Assembly (NCBI GenBank): GCA_964346445.1
Contig: CAYFUI010000011.1
Span: 1 to 21,174 of the forward strand
Direction of reading: 5' to 3'
From: JAGOZV01 sp964346445
Lineage (GTDB): Bacteria > Patescibacteriota > Saccharimonadia > Saccharimonadales > Saccharimonadaceae
Length of the DNA: 21,174 nucleotides
The translations under genes were made by a program, and so were the position numbers. The notes beneath the pieces are model-generated. The model had not been told where the DNA came from. It did no database searches and worked only from the letters and a program-made list of their open reading frames with translations. Of the stretch, positions 8,745-15,931 are shown piece by piece (within the stretch, counting starts at the first letter, position 1; each line of letters starts with the position of its first letter).

Positions 8745-9209
8745 ATGAAAAAAAATGCAAGTGGTTTTACCATAATAGAAGTAGTACTAGTACTGGCCAT
8801 TGCTGGGCTTATTTTCCTAGCAGTATTTATTGCCTTACCAGCACTACAAAGAGGGCAAAGGGATAACCAGCGTCGTACTGATGCAGCCCGTTTTGGGTCC
8901 CAGCTGCAAAGCTATGCAACCAACAATAATGGCAAAATGCCACAAAACACTACCGCTCTTAACAGTTTTGCCTCAAACTACCTAACTGGTACCTCAGAAG
9001 GCTTTGTTGACCCTCAGACTGGAAATACCTACCAAATAAAAATTGCTAACCCAGCAACTACCGTCAGTAGTGATACAGGCACTTTTCATTATCACAAAGG
9101 CTACAAGTGTAATGGCGAAACCGTACAAGCAGGTACTGGTAATCGGCAAGCTGCCATTACGATAAAGCTTGAAGGTTCTGGTGTTTATTGTTTAGATTCT
9201 CAAAAATAA
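8745..9209 (+). CDS. Type IV prepilin, likely major pilin
   Basis: 154 residues with a class III signal: MKKNASG is the leader, cleavage is expected after Gly7, and the mature protein starts FTIIEV with Glu5 (residue 12) present. The N-terminal hydrophobic helix covers about 8-36 and the charged alpha-1 continuation RGQRDNQRRTDAARFGSQLQ follows. Two cysteines (in YKCNGE and in VYCLD near the C-terminus) could close a D-region disulfide loop. Its own promoter, purine-rich leader and strong terminator, small size, and place between the assembly and minor-pilin genes all suggest the most highly expressed subunit. No standard gene symbol is assigned because pilin names vary between lineages. Confidence 0.85.
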   Translation: MKKNASGFTIIEVVLVLAIAGLIFLAVFIALPALQRGQRDNQRRTDAARFGSQLQSYATNNNGKMPQNTTALNSFASNYLTGTSEGFVDPQTGNTYQIKIANPATTVSSDTGTFHYHKGYKCNGETVQAGTGNRQAAITIKLEGSGVYCLDSQK

Positions 9210-9228
9210 TAATTTACGCTATTAATAT

Positions 9229-9262
9229 AAATAAACCACTATTACAGTGGTTTATTTTTTAT
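9229..9262 (+). terminator. Rho-independent terminator after the pilin gene
   Basis: An inverted repeat of up to 12 bp, 9229-9240 against 9246-9257, with core AAACCACT/AGTGGTTT and a 5-nt loop ATTAC, runs into a T-tract (9255-9260). It lies 20 nt after the pilin stop, so the pilin gene is probably transcribed as a single-gene unit. Confidence 0.85.
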
Positions 9263-9279
9263 AGCTAAAGCGTTATGAT
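9251..9279 (+). promoter_or_regulatory. Possible promoter of the prepilin peptidase gene
   Basis: TATGAT at 9274-9279 is preceded, with a 17-nt spacer, by the poor -35 TTTATT (9251-9256), which overlaps the pilin terminator. The predicted +1 is 9286, exactly the A of the pilD ATG, and no Shine-Dalgarno sequence is seen. A new promoter is needed here because of the terminator just upstream. Confidence 0.4.
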
Positions 9280-9285
9280 GGACTT

Positions 9286-10173
9286 ATGACTATTATTTAT
9301 AAGATTCTAATAATCCTAACCTTAGGTTTTGTTGGCGCTGCCATGGGTAGCTTTGCTGGTGCAATGGTGTGGCGCTTTAGGGCGCAACAACTTAAAGAGG
9401 AGGCTGATGAAAACCGGCCTGTAGATAAAAAAGAACTTAAGCGTCTCCAGCCACTTCTTAATAAAAAAGGGTTCAGCGACCGCTCCATTGACCTAGATAC
9501 TGGAAAGCAACTTCCTTGGTACGATATGATTCCAGTTTTCAGTTGGCTAGCACTAGGCGGAAAGTCAAGGTTTAGCCAAAAGCCAATTGGGCGGTTTGAA
9601 TTGTTTATAGAGCTGGCTATGGCGGTATTCTTTATTATCTCTTTTATTTACTGGCCTGGTGGTTTAACAAATTATATTAGCTATCTGGAATTTATTATTT
9701 GGCTGGCGGCAGGTGTCGTTATGGGAATTCTTTTCTCTTATGACTTGAAATGGTATTTGTTACCTAATAGCTATACTTATCTTTTCATATTCTTAGGTGT
9801 AATTAATTTTATCCTGCATCTATTTACCACACCAGACATGGGTGTTTTGTTGCAAAACACATTTTTTAGCTTACTTATTTTAAGTGGGTTGTACTACATC
9901 CTCTTAGTAGTTTCAAGTGAGAAATGGGTTGGTGCAGGCGATTCATTACTTGGAATTGGCTTAGCCTTGTTTTTATTAGACTGGAAGCTAAGCTTTTTAG
10001 CCCTATTTTTAGCAAATGCTATCGGCGTAATTTTAGTATTACCAAAGTTAATCAAAAAGACACTAACCCGCAAAGACTCTATCCCCCTCGGACCACTTCT
10101 TATTATTGGCATGGTTATTTCTTTCTTCTGGGGGCAATATATAATTGATGAATATTTTAGGCTTATGCTATAA
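9286..10173 (+). CDS. pilD: Prepilin peptidase PilD (A24 family)
   Basis: 295-residue polytopic aspartyl protease that removes prepilin leaders at the membrane. The N-terminal GSFAGAMVWR matches the family start. Catalytic Asp153 lies in FSYDLKWYLLPN and Asp219 in GAGDSLLG, the usual two-aspartate arrangement, though the lysine common after the second Asp (GxGDxK) is replaced by Leu. The segment DMIPVFSWLALGG, followed by IGRFELFIEL, corresponds to the family's cytoplasmic domain, but its four zinc-binding cysteines are absent (GKSRFSQKPIG where CxxC is expected). A charged insertion of about 40 residues (32-75) precedes it. PilD-type enzymes usually also N-methylate the new N-terminus; whether this one does is unknown. 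Its 3' end contains the promoter of the next gene. Confidence 0.9.
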   Translation: MTIIYKILIILTLGFVGAAMGSFAGAMVWRFRAQQLKEEADENRPVDKKELKRLQPLLNKKGFSDRSIDLDTGKQLPWYDMIPVFSWLALGGKSRFSQKPIGRFELFIELAMAVFFIISFIYWPGGLTNYISYLEFIIWLAAGVVMGILFSYDLKWYLLPNSYTYLFIFLGVINFILHLFTTPDMGVLLQNTFFSLLILSGLYYILLVVSSEKWVGAGDSLLGIGLALFLLDWKLSFLALFLANAIGVILVLPKLIKKTLTRKDSIPLGPLLIIGMVISFFWGQYIIDEYFRLML

Positions 10174-10174
10174 T
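10145..10174 (+). promoter_or_regulatory. Promoter of the minor-pilin operon inside the pilD 3' end
   Basis: TTGATG (10145-10150), an 18-nt spacer and a perfect TATAAT (10169-10174) with the extended element TGC (10166-10168). The -10 box covers the pilD stop codon. The predicted +1 at 10181 is 3 nt before the ATG at 10184, the same distance as at pilM. Confidence 0.6.
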
Positions 10175-10183
10175 TAATGGGTA

Positions 10184-10936
10184 ATGGGGCATAAAAATAA
10201 CTCTGGTTTTACTATAATAGAAGTCTCTTTCTTTTTGGCTATTAGTGGCCTTATGGCAGTTGGTCTTTTGGCCGGGGCGGGCGCTTCTATAAATACCCAA
10301 ATGTACAAAGACAGCGCTGTTAGTTTACGCACACAGCTGCAACATGAAGTTACAAGGGTAGAGAATATAGAGAACAGCCGTGATGGTAGTCAAGCTTGTA
10401 ATTCTAATGGCGTCATTAGCCCCAACTCAACAGCTGCTAGGGGTACTACAGACTGTGTTTTACTGGGAAGGTATGTGGCAGTGCAAAGCAACACTATCAA
10501 GGCGAGTCCTGTCGTGGCTCATCCAACCGTTAACACTAGAGAAAACCTAGATGATATAGCATACTTAAAAAGCTATAATTTAAATGTAGACGCGGCAAGA
10601 GGGGATACAACCAACAGTAAATGGGGTAATAGTATCGTCTATCCAAAAAGTTTTGCCCAGCGTGGCTCGCCTCGTGACATTTACTTTTTAATTGTTCGTT
10701 CGCCAAAAAGTGGCGGTTTATACCTATTTTCAAGCGGGGTTAATTCCTCTGATAATCTTCGTAATATGGTCAGGCAAGAGGCTAGTAACAACTTATACGG
10801 GCGCACCCAGCAAATTTTATGTATAAAAAAAGATGGCATTGTGGCTAGTAGTAATTTAGGTGTGGTGGTAGAGGCTAACCTTTCAAGTGCATCCGACATT
10901 CGCACTCTAAGTAGTGATACGGAGCCAGAATGCTAA
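10184..10936 (+). CDS. Minor type IV prepilin
   Basis: 250 residues. The leader MGHKNNSG is followed by FTIIEVSFFLAISGLMAVG, giving cleavage after Gly8 and Glu5 at residue 13; the hydrophobic helix runs to about residue 35. The globular part is large for a pilin and holds four cysteines (near QAC, TTDC, ILC and the C-terminal PEC). Larger pseudopilins of this kind usually sit at the pilus tip or prime assembly. No ribosome binding site is visible, in keeping with the near-leaderless promoter. Its last codons overlap the next gene (ATGCTAA), implying translational coupling. Confidence 0.83.
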   Translation: MGHKNNSGFTIIEVSFFLAISGLMAVGLLAGAGASINTQMYKDSAVSLRTQLQHEVTRVENIENSRDGSQACNSNGVISPNSTAARGTTDCVLLGRYVAVQSNTIKASPVVAHPTVNTRENLDDIAYLKSYNLNVDAARGDTTNSKWGNSIVYPKSFAQRGSPRDIYFLIVRSPKSGGLYLFSSGVNSSDNLRNMVRQEASNNLYGRTQQILCIKKDGIVASSNLGVVVEANLSSASDIRTLSSDTEPEC

Positions 10937-11523
10937 AACAACAACGTAGTTACCGCACATCAAAGGGAGACACCATAGTAGAAGTGCTGTTTGCGGTGGC
11001 TATTTTTAGCGCCATCGCCATTGCCAGTCTTTCTGTCATGAACCGGAGTATTGGCTTAGCCCAACGCTCTTTAGAGGTTAGTTTAGTACGGCAAGAGATG
11101 GATACGCAGGCACAAATTTTACGCTTTGCCCACGAAGCTTATATATCAGGAGACAGGAGTGGTCCAGGTGCAGTTTGGGAAAATGTAAAAAAAGAAGAAA
11201 ACGTCATACTATCCACTCAGCTAGCTAGTCTTTCGAGCTTAATCACTACCTGCGCTCCACCTACCCAAAAAGCTTTTGTTATAGACCCAGTTACTGTCTC
11301 ATTGAAAACTAACTCCACTGGGGGGCAATTTATTGCGGCACCAGTGTATTCCAGGATCAAAACCTCAGGAAGTTTCAAGGCAGAAGGCATTTGGGTACAG
11401 CAATTAAAAGGTAGCAGTGGCGGTGAGGCGTTTAGAGATTTTCACATTAGAGCGTGCTGGCATGCTCCTGGAGGAAATACTCCCGTAACTTTAGGTACGA
11501 TTGTGAGGCTTCATGATGCGTAA
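10930..11523 (+). CDS. Minor type IV prepilin with Asp at mature position 1
   Basis: 197 residues. After a basic 13-residue leader (MLKQQRSYRTSKG) the predicted mature N-terminus is DTIVEVLFAVAIFSAIAI: Glu5 is kept, but the usual aromatic first residue is replaced by aspartate. In other T4P systems unusual residues at positions 1-5 are a feature of minor pilins, so tip or initiation duty is likely. The body is mixed, with two cysteines (TTC and RAC). It overlaps the upstream gene by 7 nt and the next by 11 nt, so the set is translationally chained. Confidence 0.8.
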   Translation: MLKQQRSYRTSKGDTIVEVLFAVAIFSAIAIASLSVMNRSIGLAQRSLEVSLVRQEMDTQAQILRFAHEAYISGDRSGPGAVWENVKKEENVILSTQLASLSSLITTCAPPTQKAFVIDPVTVSLKTNSTGGQFIAAPVYSRIKTSGSFKAEGIWVQQLKGSSGGEAFRDFHIRACWHAPGGNTPVTLGTIVRLHDA

Positions 11524-12229
11524 AACCACTGCTGGCTTCACCTTAGTAGAGTTAATGTTTTCTATGCTATTTGTGTCGTTGCTGATTATATCTATTACAC
11601 TTACCAGTATGCATATTGTTAATGTTTATAACCGTGGCATGCTTATTAAGGAAGTTAACCAGTTGGGTAGAACAATTACAGACCAAATGCAACGAACTGT
11701 CGGTGCAAGTGTACCTAACCCAATCTTTCCGGGAGATACTTTCCACCAGGTGATAAACCCGGCACGTCCCTCTGAAGGGGCTACGGGTGGGCGGCTCTGT
11801 CTTGGTAATTATTCTTACATTTGGAATTATGCCAAAACCTTAAAAGAGTCTTCTATAACTACTCCCAATACCAAAAGTGGAAAAAAGGTAGGGTTCATAA
11901 GGGTGGCCGATGTGGGTGGACAGCTTTGTGTAAAAAATAGTTCAGGTGCTTTCCCAGTAATTCCAGCGGCACTAGAGACTCTAGAGCTTTTACCTGAGGG
12001 TGAGCGTGGTCTCAAAGTTTACTCACTTAATGTATCTAGTCCAGCCCGTGCTTACGACGATAAGTCTTTGCAACGCTTATACTATATAGACATTTCTATA
12101 GGTACTAGTGATTATAAGGCAATAGAGGGCGGGCGTGAGTGTAAGCCACCAACGGCAGACCAAGCAGATCAAAATTATTGTGCTATAAATAGTTTTTCTT
12201 TTGCGGCACGCACAGGTAGCGTAGAATAG
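11513..12229 (+). CDS. Minor type IV prepilin
   Basis: 238 residues. The leader MMRKTTAG precedes FTLVELMFSMLFVSLLIISI, with cleavage after Gly8 and Glu5 present, so this is a canonical class III signal. The helix leads into an amphipathic segment near NVYNRGMLIKEVNQLGRTI. The start region lies inside the 3' end of the previous gene, with TGAGG at 11504-11508 as a modest ribosome binding site; a second in-frame ATG is at 11516. It probably acts with its neighbours in a minor-pilin tip complex, a role comparable to GspI/J or PilV/W, inferred from order and signal only. Confidence 0.82.
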   Translation: MMRKTTAGFTLVELMFSMLFVSLLIISITLTSMHIVNVYNRGMLIKEVNQLGRTITDQMQRTVGASVPNPIFPGDTFHQVINPARPSEGATGGRLCLGNYSYIWNYAKTLKESSITTPNTKSGKKVGFIRVADVGGQLCVKNSSGAFPVIPAALETLELLPEGERGLKVYSLNVSSPARAYDDKSLQRLYYIDISIGTSDYKAIEGGRECKPPTADQADQNYCAINSFSFAARTGSVE

Positions 12230-12234
12230 GGAGG
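12229..12234 (+). promoter_or_regulatory. Ribosome binding site deciding the start of the PilX-like gene
   Basis: GGGAGG at 12229-12234 is 5 nt before ATG 12240 but only 2 nt before the in-frame GTG at 12237, so the ATG is preferred. Confidence 0.55.
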
Positions 12235-12239
12235 TTGTG

Positions 12240-13484
12240 ATGTTTAAGAGTAAAGTTGTACCAAAAAAATTAACTAATGCCAGCAGGGGTGCAGCCTCTA
12301 TTTTTCTTGTTATTTTTTCCATGTTAATTATCTCTACGGTAGTCCTTGGTTTTACTAGTGTAATATTACGTGAACAGCGCGAGGCCTCTAATAACGACTT
12401 GTCTGTATCGGCTTACGATTCAGCCTTGGCGGGGGTAGAAGACGCTAAAAGGGCAATTATAAGGTACAACAAAGGTTGCGGACCGGCTGGAACAGCTTCC
12501 GCTAGCACCTGTAATACCTGGCGACAGGCCTTGACAAAGTGTAACTCCAATAATGTTATTTTATACGGCACTGCTAGTGGTGACTTTAGTGAGCGACGCA
12601 TTAGCACTGCATCAAGAGCTAGTGAGCTGGAGTTGGACCAAGCATATACTTGCGTAAAAACATCATTAAACAACCCTAACTATATTGGCGAAGTGCGTGA
12701 TGGTGAACATGAAATATTTGAACTTAGGGGTGAAGGGGCATTTAGCACAGTTAGAATAAGCTGGTTTAGTCAAAAGGACGTCCAGGAGGGTAATGAGGGG
12801 AGACCCGCCAGCCAATTAAATAGAGTTAATTATCCTAGCACGACCGCCAGCAACACACCCCTTCCATACAACAACTCAAATACCTGGCCAGCCAATCAGC
12901 CACCAGTGCTAAGGACGCAGTTTTTCCAAACTCCTTCATCTTTTTCTTTGGAAGAGTTTGACGTAGATAACCCAGAGGCTGGTCTTAGTAACACTAATAC
13001 AGTCTTCATGTATCCAATAAGAGGTTCCGCGGCGGCCACAAATGAAGGGGTTCTGCAAGAAATAGCTCCACGTTTTTATTCAGACGCGAACCCCTGGGCT
13101 GTATTATGTGCACAAACTGTAACGCAAGCCGACGGCTATGCCTGTACAGCAACTTTGCGTTTGCCCGGTCCAATGAGGGGTACACAAGCACAAGCATACC
13201 TAGCTTTAAAACCTCTCTATAATAAAACTGACTTTAAGGTGGAGCTGATTAATGATGCCGGTGAAATTGTTAATTTTATGGGTGTGCAACCACTTGTAGA
13301 TAGTACGGGTAGGGCTAATGACATTTTTCGTAGGGTAGAGGCGCGCCTGCAGCTTTCAAGCGATAGTGGCAGTAGTTTAGCACCAACTTCCGCCGTTGAG
13401 ACTAGTGGTAGCTTTTGTAAAACTTTTTCGGTCACTGATAGTGACGATGGTTATGGCTCTGGGGACTGTGACCCAAGTCGGTAA
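12240..13484 (+). CDS. PilX/GspK-like pilus protein
   Basis: 414 residues from ATG 12240. After a basic N-terminus ending in Arg16-Gly17 comes AASIFLVIFSMLIISTVV, a pilin-like helix with a possible Gly17/Ala18 processing site but no Glu at mature position 5 (Phe instead). The following LSVSAYDSALAGVEDAKRAI resembles the start of the globular part in PilX and GspK proteins. Lack of Glu5 is a known property of GspK, which caps the pseudopilus tip. The rest is long, Ser/Thr/Asn-rich and contains several cysteines. It closes the minor-pilin operon. A tip-capping role is inferred. No terminator is visible before the convergent recombinase gene, one base away. Confidence 0.72.
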   Translation: MFKSKVVPKKLTNASRGAASIFLVIFSMLIISTVVLGFTSVILREQREASNNDLSVSAYDSALAGVEDAKRAIIRYNKGCGPAGTASASTCNTWRQALTKCNSNNVILYGTASGDFSERRISTASRASELELDQAYTCVKTSLNNPNYIGEVRDGEHEIFELRGEGAFSTVRISWFSQKDVQEGNEGRPASQLNRVNYPSTTASNTPLPYNNSNTWPANQPPVLRTQFFQTPSSFSLEEFDVDNPEAGLSNTNTVFMYPIRGSAAATNEGVLQEIAPRFYSDANPWAVLCAQTVTQADGYACTATLRLPGPMRGTQAQAYLALKPLYNKTDFKVELINDAGEIVNFMGVQPLVDSTGRANDIFRRVEARLQLSSDSGSSLAPTSAVETSGSFCKTFSVTDSDDGYGSGDCDPSR

Positions 13485-13485
13485 T

Positions 13486-14430
13486 TTATTCACTTAAATT
13501 AGTATGAAATTCTTGATGAACTTCTTTTAGGTGCGCGTCTGTAACATGTGTGTATATTTGTGTAGTGCTTATGTCGCTATGGCCCAGCATTGCCTGAACA
13601 CTACGTATATCTGCGCCGTTCATTAATAGGTCTGTGGCAAAACTATGCCTTAAGGTGTGAGGACTAACGTGCTTAGTGATTCCTGCTAATTTTGCATACT
13701 TGCTAATTATTCGCTGGACGCTTCGTGCGCTAAGGCGCCTATAGTTTCCATCTGTTGTTGGAGTTCCTGTGTTATTACTATAATTTAAAAAGAGTGGGAT
13801 TAAGCTGTCTGAGCGGCTCTCTAGGTAGTTGGCTACCTGCTCGTAGGCGGAAGCGCTGATAAAGGCGGGACGGTCTTTACTGCCTTTGCCTCTGATAGTG
13901 AACTCCTTCCTGGAAGGGTTTATGTGGTCGCGGTTTAACCCTACAAGCTCTGAGACGCGTAAGCCACTAGAAAACAGTAGTTCTATTAGAGCCCTGTCTC
14001 TTAGGCCCTCCTCTTTGCTAAGGTCTATCTCCTGGAGGAGCCTCTCTATTTCATCAGAGTGTAAAAAAGTTACCTGCGGACGCACCGTCTTAGGGAGAAT
14101 TATTTTATCTGAAGATAGGCTAGCTATGTCGCGACGTGATAAATATTTTAAAAACACCCTTAATGCTATAAGATGGTAAGTTTGTGTGGCTAATGACAAC
14201 TCTTCACCGAGTTCATTCTTGTAGCGGTTTAACCAAATTCTATATTTACGTACAAGCTCCATGGTAATCTTATCTACAGTAGTGTCTTCGGTAAATTCTA
14301 TCAACCGTGTTATGTATAGTGCGTAGTTTTCACTAGTTTTTTTAGCACGACCGCCCGCCACCTCTAAGTCTTCTATGAAGTCTGTTAGTAGTTCTGATAT
14401 GTAATATTTTTTATCTTGGCTATCACTCAT
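13486..14430 (-). CDS. Tyrosine recombinase, XerC/XerD type
   Basis: 314 residues, the normal Xer length. The N-terminal core-binding domain (about 10-100) contains KKTSENYALYITRLIEF. The catalytic domain (about 120-310) keeps every active-site residue: Arg158 (SGLRVSEL), Lys182 (RGKGSKDR), His258 and Arg261 (SPHTLRHSFAT), His284 (LGHSDIST) and nucleophile Tyr293 (IYTHV). Xer proteins resolve chromosome dimers at dif; in small genomes one Xer may serve alone. I cannot tell XerC from XerD here. No att-like repeats or phage genes surround it, so a housekeeping role is likelier than an integrase. No Shine-Dalgarno sequence precedes the ATG; an extended -10 ends 8 nt upstream. It meets the pilus operon tail to tail. 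Confidence 0.9.
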   Translation of the reverse strand: MSDSQDKKYYISELLTDFIEDLEVAGGRAKKTSENYALYITRLIEFTEDTTVDKITMELVRKYRIWLNRYKNELGEELSLATQTYHLIALRVFLKYLSRRDIASLSSDKIILPKTVRPQVTFLHSDEIERLLQEIDLSKEEGLRDRALIELLFSSGLRVSELVGLNRDHINPSRKEFTIRGKGSKDRPAFISASAYEQVANYLESRSDSLIPLFLNYSNNTGTPTTDGNYRRLSARSVQRIISKYAKLAGITKHVSPHTLRHSFATDLLMNGADIRSVQAMLGHSDISTTQIYTHVTDAHLKEVHQEFHTNLSE

Positions 14431-14438
14431 CTACTATA

Positions 14439-14447
14439 AGCATAACA
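14439..14447 (-). promoter_or_regulatory. Extended -10 promoter of the Xer gene
   Basis: On the minus strand TGT-TATGCT (extended element plus -10) ends 8 nt before the ATG. The predicted +1 is 14432, leaving a leader of 2 nt. No convincing -35 is visible. It is divergent from the uppP -10 in an intergenic region of about 50 bp. Confidence 0.4.
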
Positions 14448-14465
14448 AAAAACCGATAAAAGATA

Positions 14466-14471
14466 TATAAT
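14466..14471 (+). promoter_or_regulatory. -10 box upstream of uppP
   Basis: A perfect TATAAT. The predicted +1 near 14478 leaves 4 nt before ATG 14482. No good -35 is visible in the A-rich sequence upstream. GAAGG (14472-14476), which could pair with 16S rRNA, would be excluded from that transcript. Confidence 0.45.
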
Positions 14472-14481
14472 GAAGGTAGTG

Positions 14482-15270
14482 ATGAACATGTTAGATGCAA
14501 TAATATTAGGCGCCACGCAGGGTATAACTGAATTTATTCCGGTTAGCAGCTCTGGCCATTTATTAATAATGCAAAAAATACTAGGATTAACAGCAAACCG
14601 GTATTTTTTGGAGTTTATTAATATTGGAACATTCTTTGCACTAATTATCTATTTTCGTAAACAGATATGGCAAATAATAACAGATGTGTTTTTACGCCAC
14701 AACTATAAATATGCCCGCAATATTATTATTACCGCCATCCCAGCTGGGTTAGTTGGTGTACTTTTAGGTGGCTGGATAGATAATAATAGTTTATTCCAAA
14801 ACCTATATATTGTAACTATCATGATGTTTTTAGTGGGCGTATTGATGATTTTTCTACATAAACTACCACATGCTTCCAGTGTTAGGAGTGGGCAAGACCT
14901 TAGCGCCAAGCGTGCGCTGGTGATTGGGCTGGCCCAGGTTACTGCGCTGGTGCCCGGCGTATCTCGTAGTGGCTCTACTATTATTGCCGGTCGCTTTGCT
15001 GGAATGAAGCCTGCAGCTGCAGCTGAATATAGCTTTCTAGTCTCGGCGCCCTTAATGGCGGGTGTTATCCTAAAAGCAATTGTTACTAAGACGGATTACC
15101 TAATGGAAAATTGGCAAATATTAACAATAAGTAACTTGGTCGCTTTCGTGGTAGGGGTGCTAGTGGTAGGCACCATGATGAACTATTTAAGAACCCATAC
15201 TTTAGCGGCGTTTGGCTGGTACCGTGTAGTGGTGGCAACTGTATTTTTAGCCTTTTTATTGTTACACTAG
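14482..15270 (+). CDS. uppP: Undecaprenyl-diphosphate phosphatase (BacA/UppP)
   Basis: 262-residue polytopic membrane enzyme that converts undecaprenyl diphosphate to the monophosphate, recycling the lipid carrier for peptidoglycan and surface glycans. The catalytic QxxxE motif is at 13-17 (QGITE), followed by FIPVSSSGHL. The second signature PGVSRSGST spans 158-166, with its Ser, Arg and Thr intact. Seven or so hydrophobic helices fill the rest. Alternative in-frame ATGs at 14470 and 14488 exist; 14470 overlaps the -10 box, and alignment of the TEF motif to family starts favours 14482 or 14488. The ndk gene follows after 23 nt, probably in the same operon. Confidence 0.93.
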   Translation: MNMLDAIILGATQGITEFIPVSSSGHLLIMQKILGLTANRYFLEFINIGTFFALIIYFRKQIWQIITDVFLRHNYKYARNIIITAIPAGLVGVLLGGWIDNNSLFQNLYIVTIMMFLVGVLMIFLHKLPHASSVRSGQDLSAKRALVIGLAQVTALVPGVSRSGSTIIAGRFAGMKPAAAAEYSFLVSAPLMAGVILKAIVTKTDYLMENWQILTISNLVAFVVGVLVVGTMMNYLRTHTLAAFGWYRVVVATVFLAFLLLH

Positions 15271-15277
15271 TTACATA

Positions 15278-15285
15278 AGAAGGAG
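15278..15285 (+). promoter_or_regulatory. Strong ribosome binding site of ndk
   Basis: AGAAGGAG lies 8 nt before ATG 15294. It is among the best Shine-Dalgarno matches in the window and belongs to an operon-internal gene, in contrast to the genes that follow promoters. Confidence 0.7.
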
Positions 15286-15293
15286 CTATTTGT

Positions 15294-15812
15294 ATGCATG
15301 ATGATACTGATAATAATGTAGAGAAAACTTTAATTGTATTTAAACCAGATGCGGTGCAGCGTGGTATAGTAGGTGAAATACTGACACGCTTTGAAAGGGT
15401 AGGTTTAAAAATTGTAGGCACGAAAATGATTGCCCCTACACGAGATTATTTCTACAAGCACTATGAAGAAATAGGCAAATTAGAAACCCGGAGGGGTGAA
15501 GAAGCCTTTAATATGACAATGGACTTCATGACTCAAGGACCAGTTATTGCTATTGTTCTAGAAGGGGTAGAGGCGGTAGCTCTTGTCAGGAAGTTAGTGG
15601 GCCCAACAGAGCCTAAGGCTGCAGCTCCGGGTACTATTCGTGGTGACTTCTCGCATATGAGTTTTGGCTATGCTGACCATGCCAAGAAGGGTGTAGCCAA
15701 CTTAATTCATGCTAGCGCAGACCCAGAAGAGGCTCAACAAGAAATTGACCATTGGTTTGCAGACGATGAGCTGTACGATTATCACCTCCTTCACGAGAAG
15801 TTTACGCGTTAA
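15294..15812 (+). CDS. ndk: Nucleoside diphosphate kinase, long form
   Basis: Transfers gamma-phosphate between NTPs and NDPs through a phosphohistidine. KTLIVFKPDAVQRGIVGEI is the family N-terminus, and the active-site histidine is His139 in NLIHASADPEEA. RGDFS (116-120) and GPTEPKAAAPGTIRG are also typical. At 172 residues it exceeds the usual 130-155: extra residues lie around 60-72 (KLETRRGEEAF) and between RGDFS and the active-site segment (121-135), where most family members continue directly. The active site is intact, so it should be functional. It lies 23 nt after uppP; both serve envelope and nucleotide metabolism. Confidence 0.92.
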   Translation: MHDDTDNNVEKTLIVFKPDAVQRGIVGEILTRFERVGLKIVGTKMIAPTRDYFYKHYEEIGKLETRRGEEAFNMTMDFMTQGPVIAIVLEGVEAVALVRKLVGPTEPKAAAPGTIRGDFSHMSFGYADHAKKGVANLIHASADPEEAQQEIDHWFADDELYDYHLLHEKFTR

Positions 15813-15815
15813 TTG

Positions 15816-15824
15816 TGGTAAAAT
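15816..15824 (+). promoter_or_regulatory. Extended -10 promoter of tRNA-Arg
   Basis: TGG-TAAAAT, four nt after the ndk stop. The predicted +1 is near 15831, 4 nt before the mature tRNA. No -35 match is seen at the right distance. Confidence 0.45.
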
Positions 15825-15834
15825 GGGAGTACGT

Positions 15835-15911
15835 GCCTCAGTAGCTCAATTGGATAGAGCAGGTCCGTCCTAAGGACAAGGTTGTAGGTTCGACTCCTGC
15901 CTGGGGTACCA
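15835..15911 (+). tRNA. tRNA-Arg (anticodon CCU)
   Basis: Folds into a full cloverleaf: acceptor GCCTCAG/CTGGGGT (two wobble pairs), D-arm GCTC/GAGC, anticodon loop GTCCTAA with CCT at 15869-15871, T-arm GTAGG/CCTGC with loop TTCGACT, discriminator A and an encoded CCA (15909-15911). It reads AGG codons. The first anticodon-stem pair (15862 with 15878) is a G-A mismatch. No terminator separates it from the gene that begins 20 nt downstream. Confidence 0.93.
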
Positions 15912-15931
15912 AATTAGGGGTTTGCTTATTT

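Noticed and set aside
13886..14179. 97-codon plus-strand ORF opposite xer
   Set aside because: It is antisense to the catalytic domain of an intact recombinase, with no ribosome binding site or recognisable domain.
14470..14481. Upstream ATG as uppP start
   Set aside because: It overlaps the TATAAT hexamer, so the transcript predicted from that promoter would not contain it.
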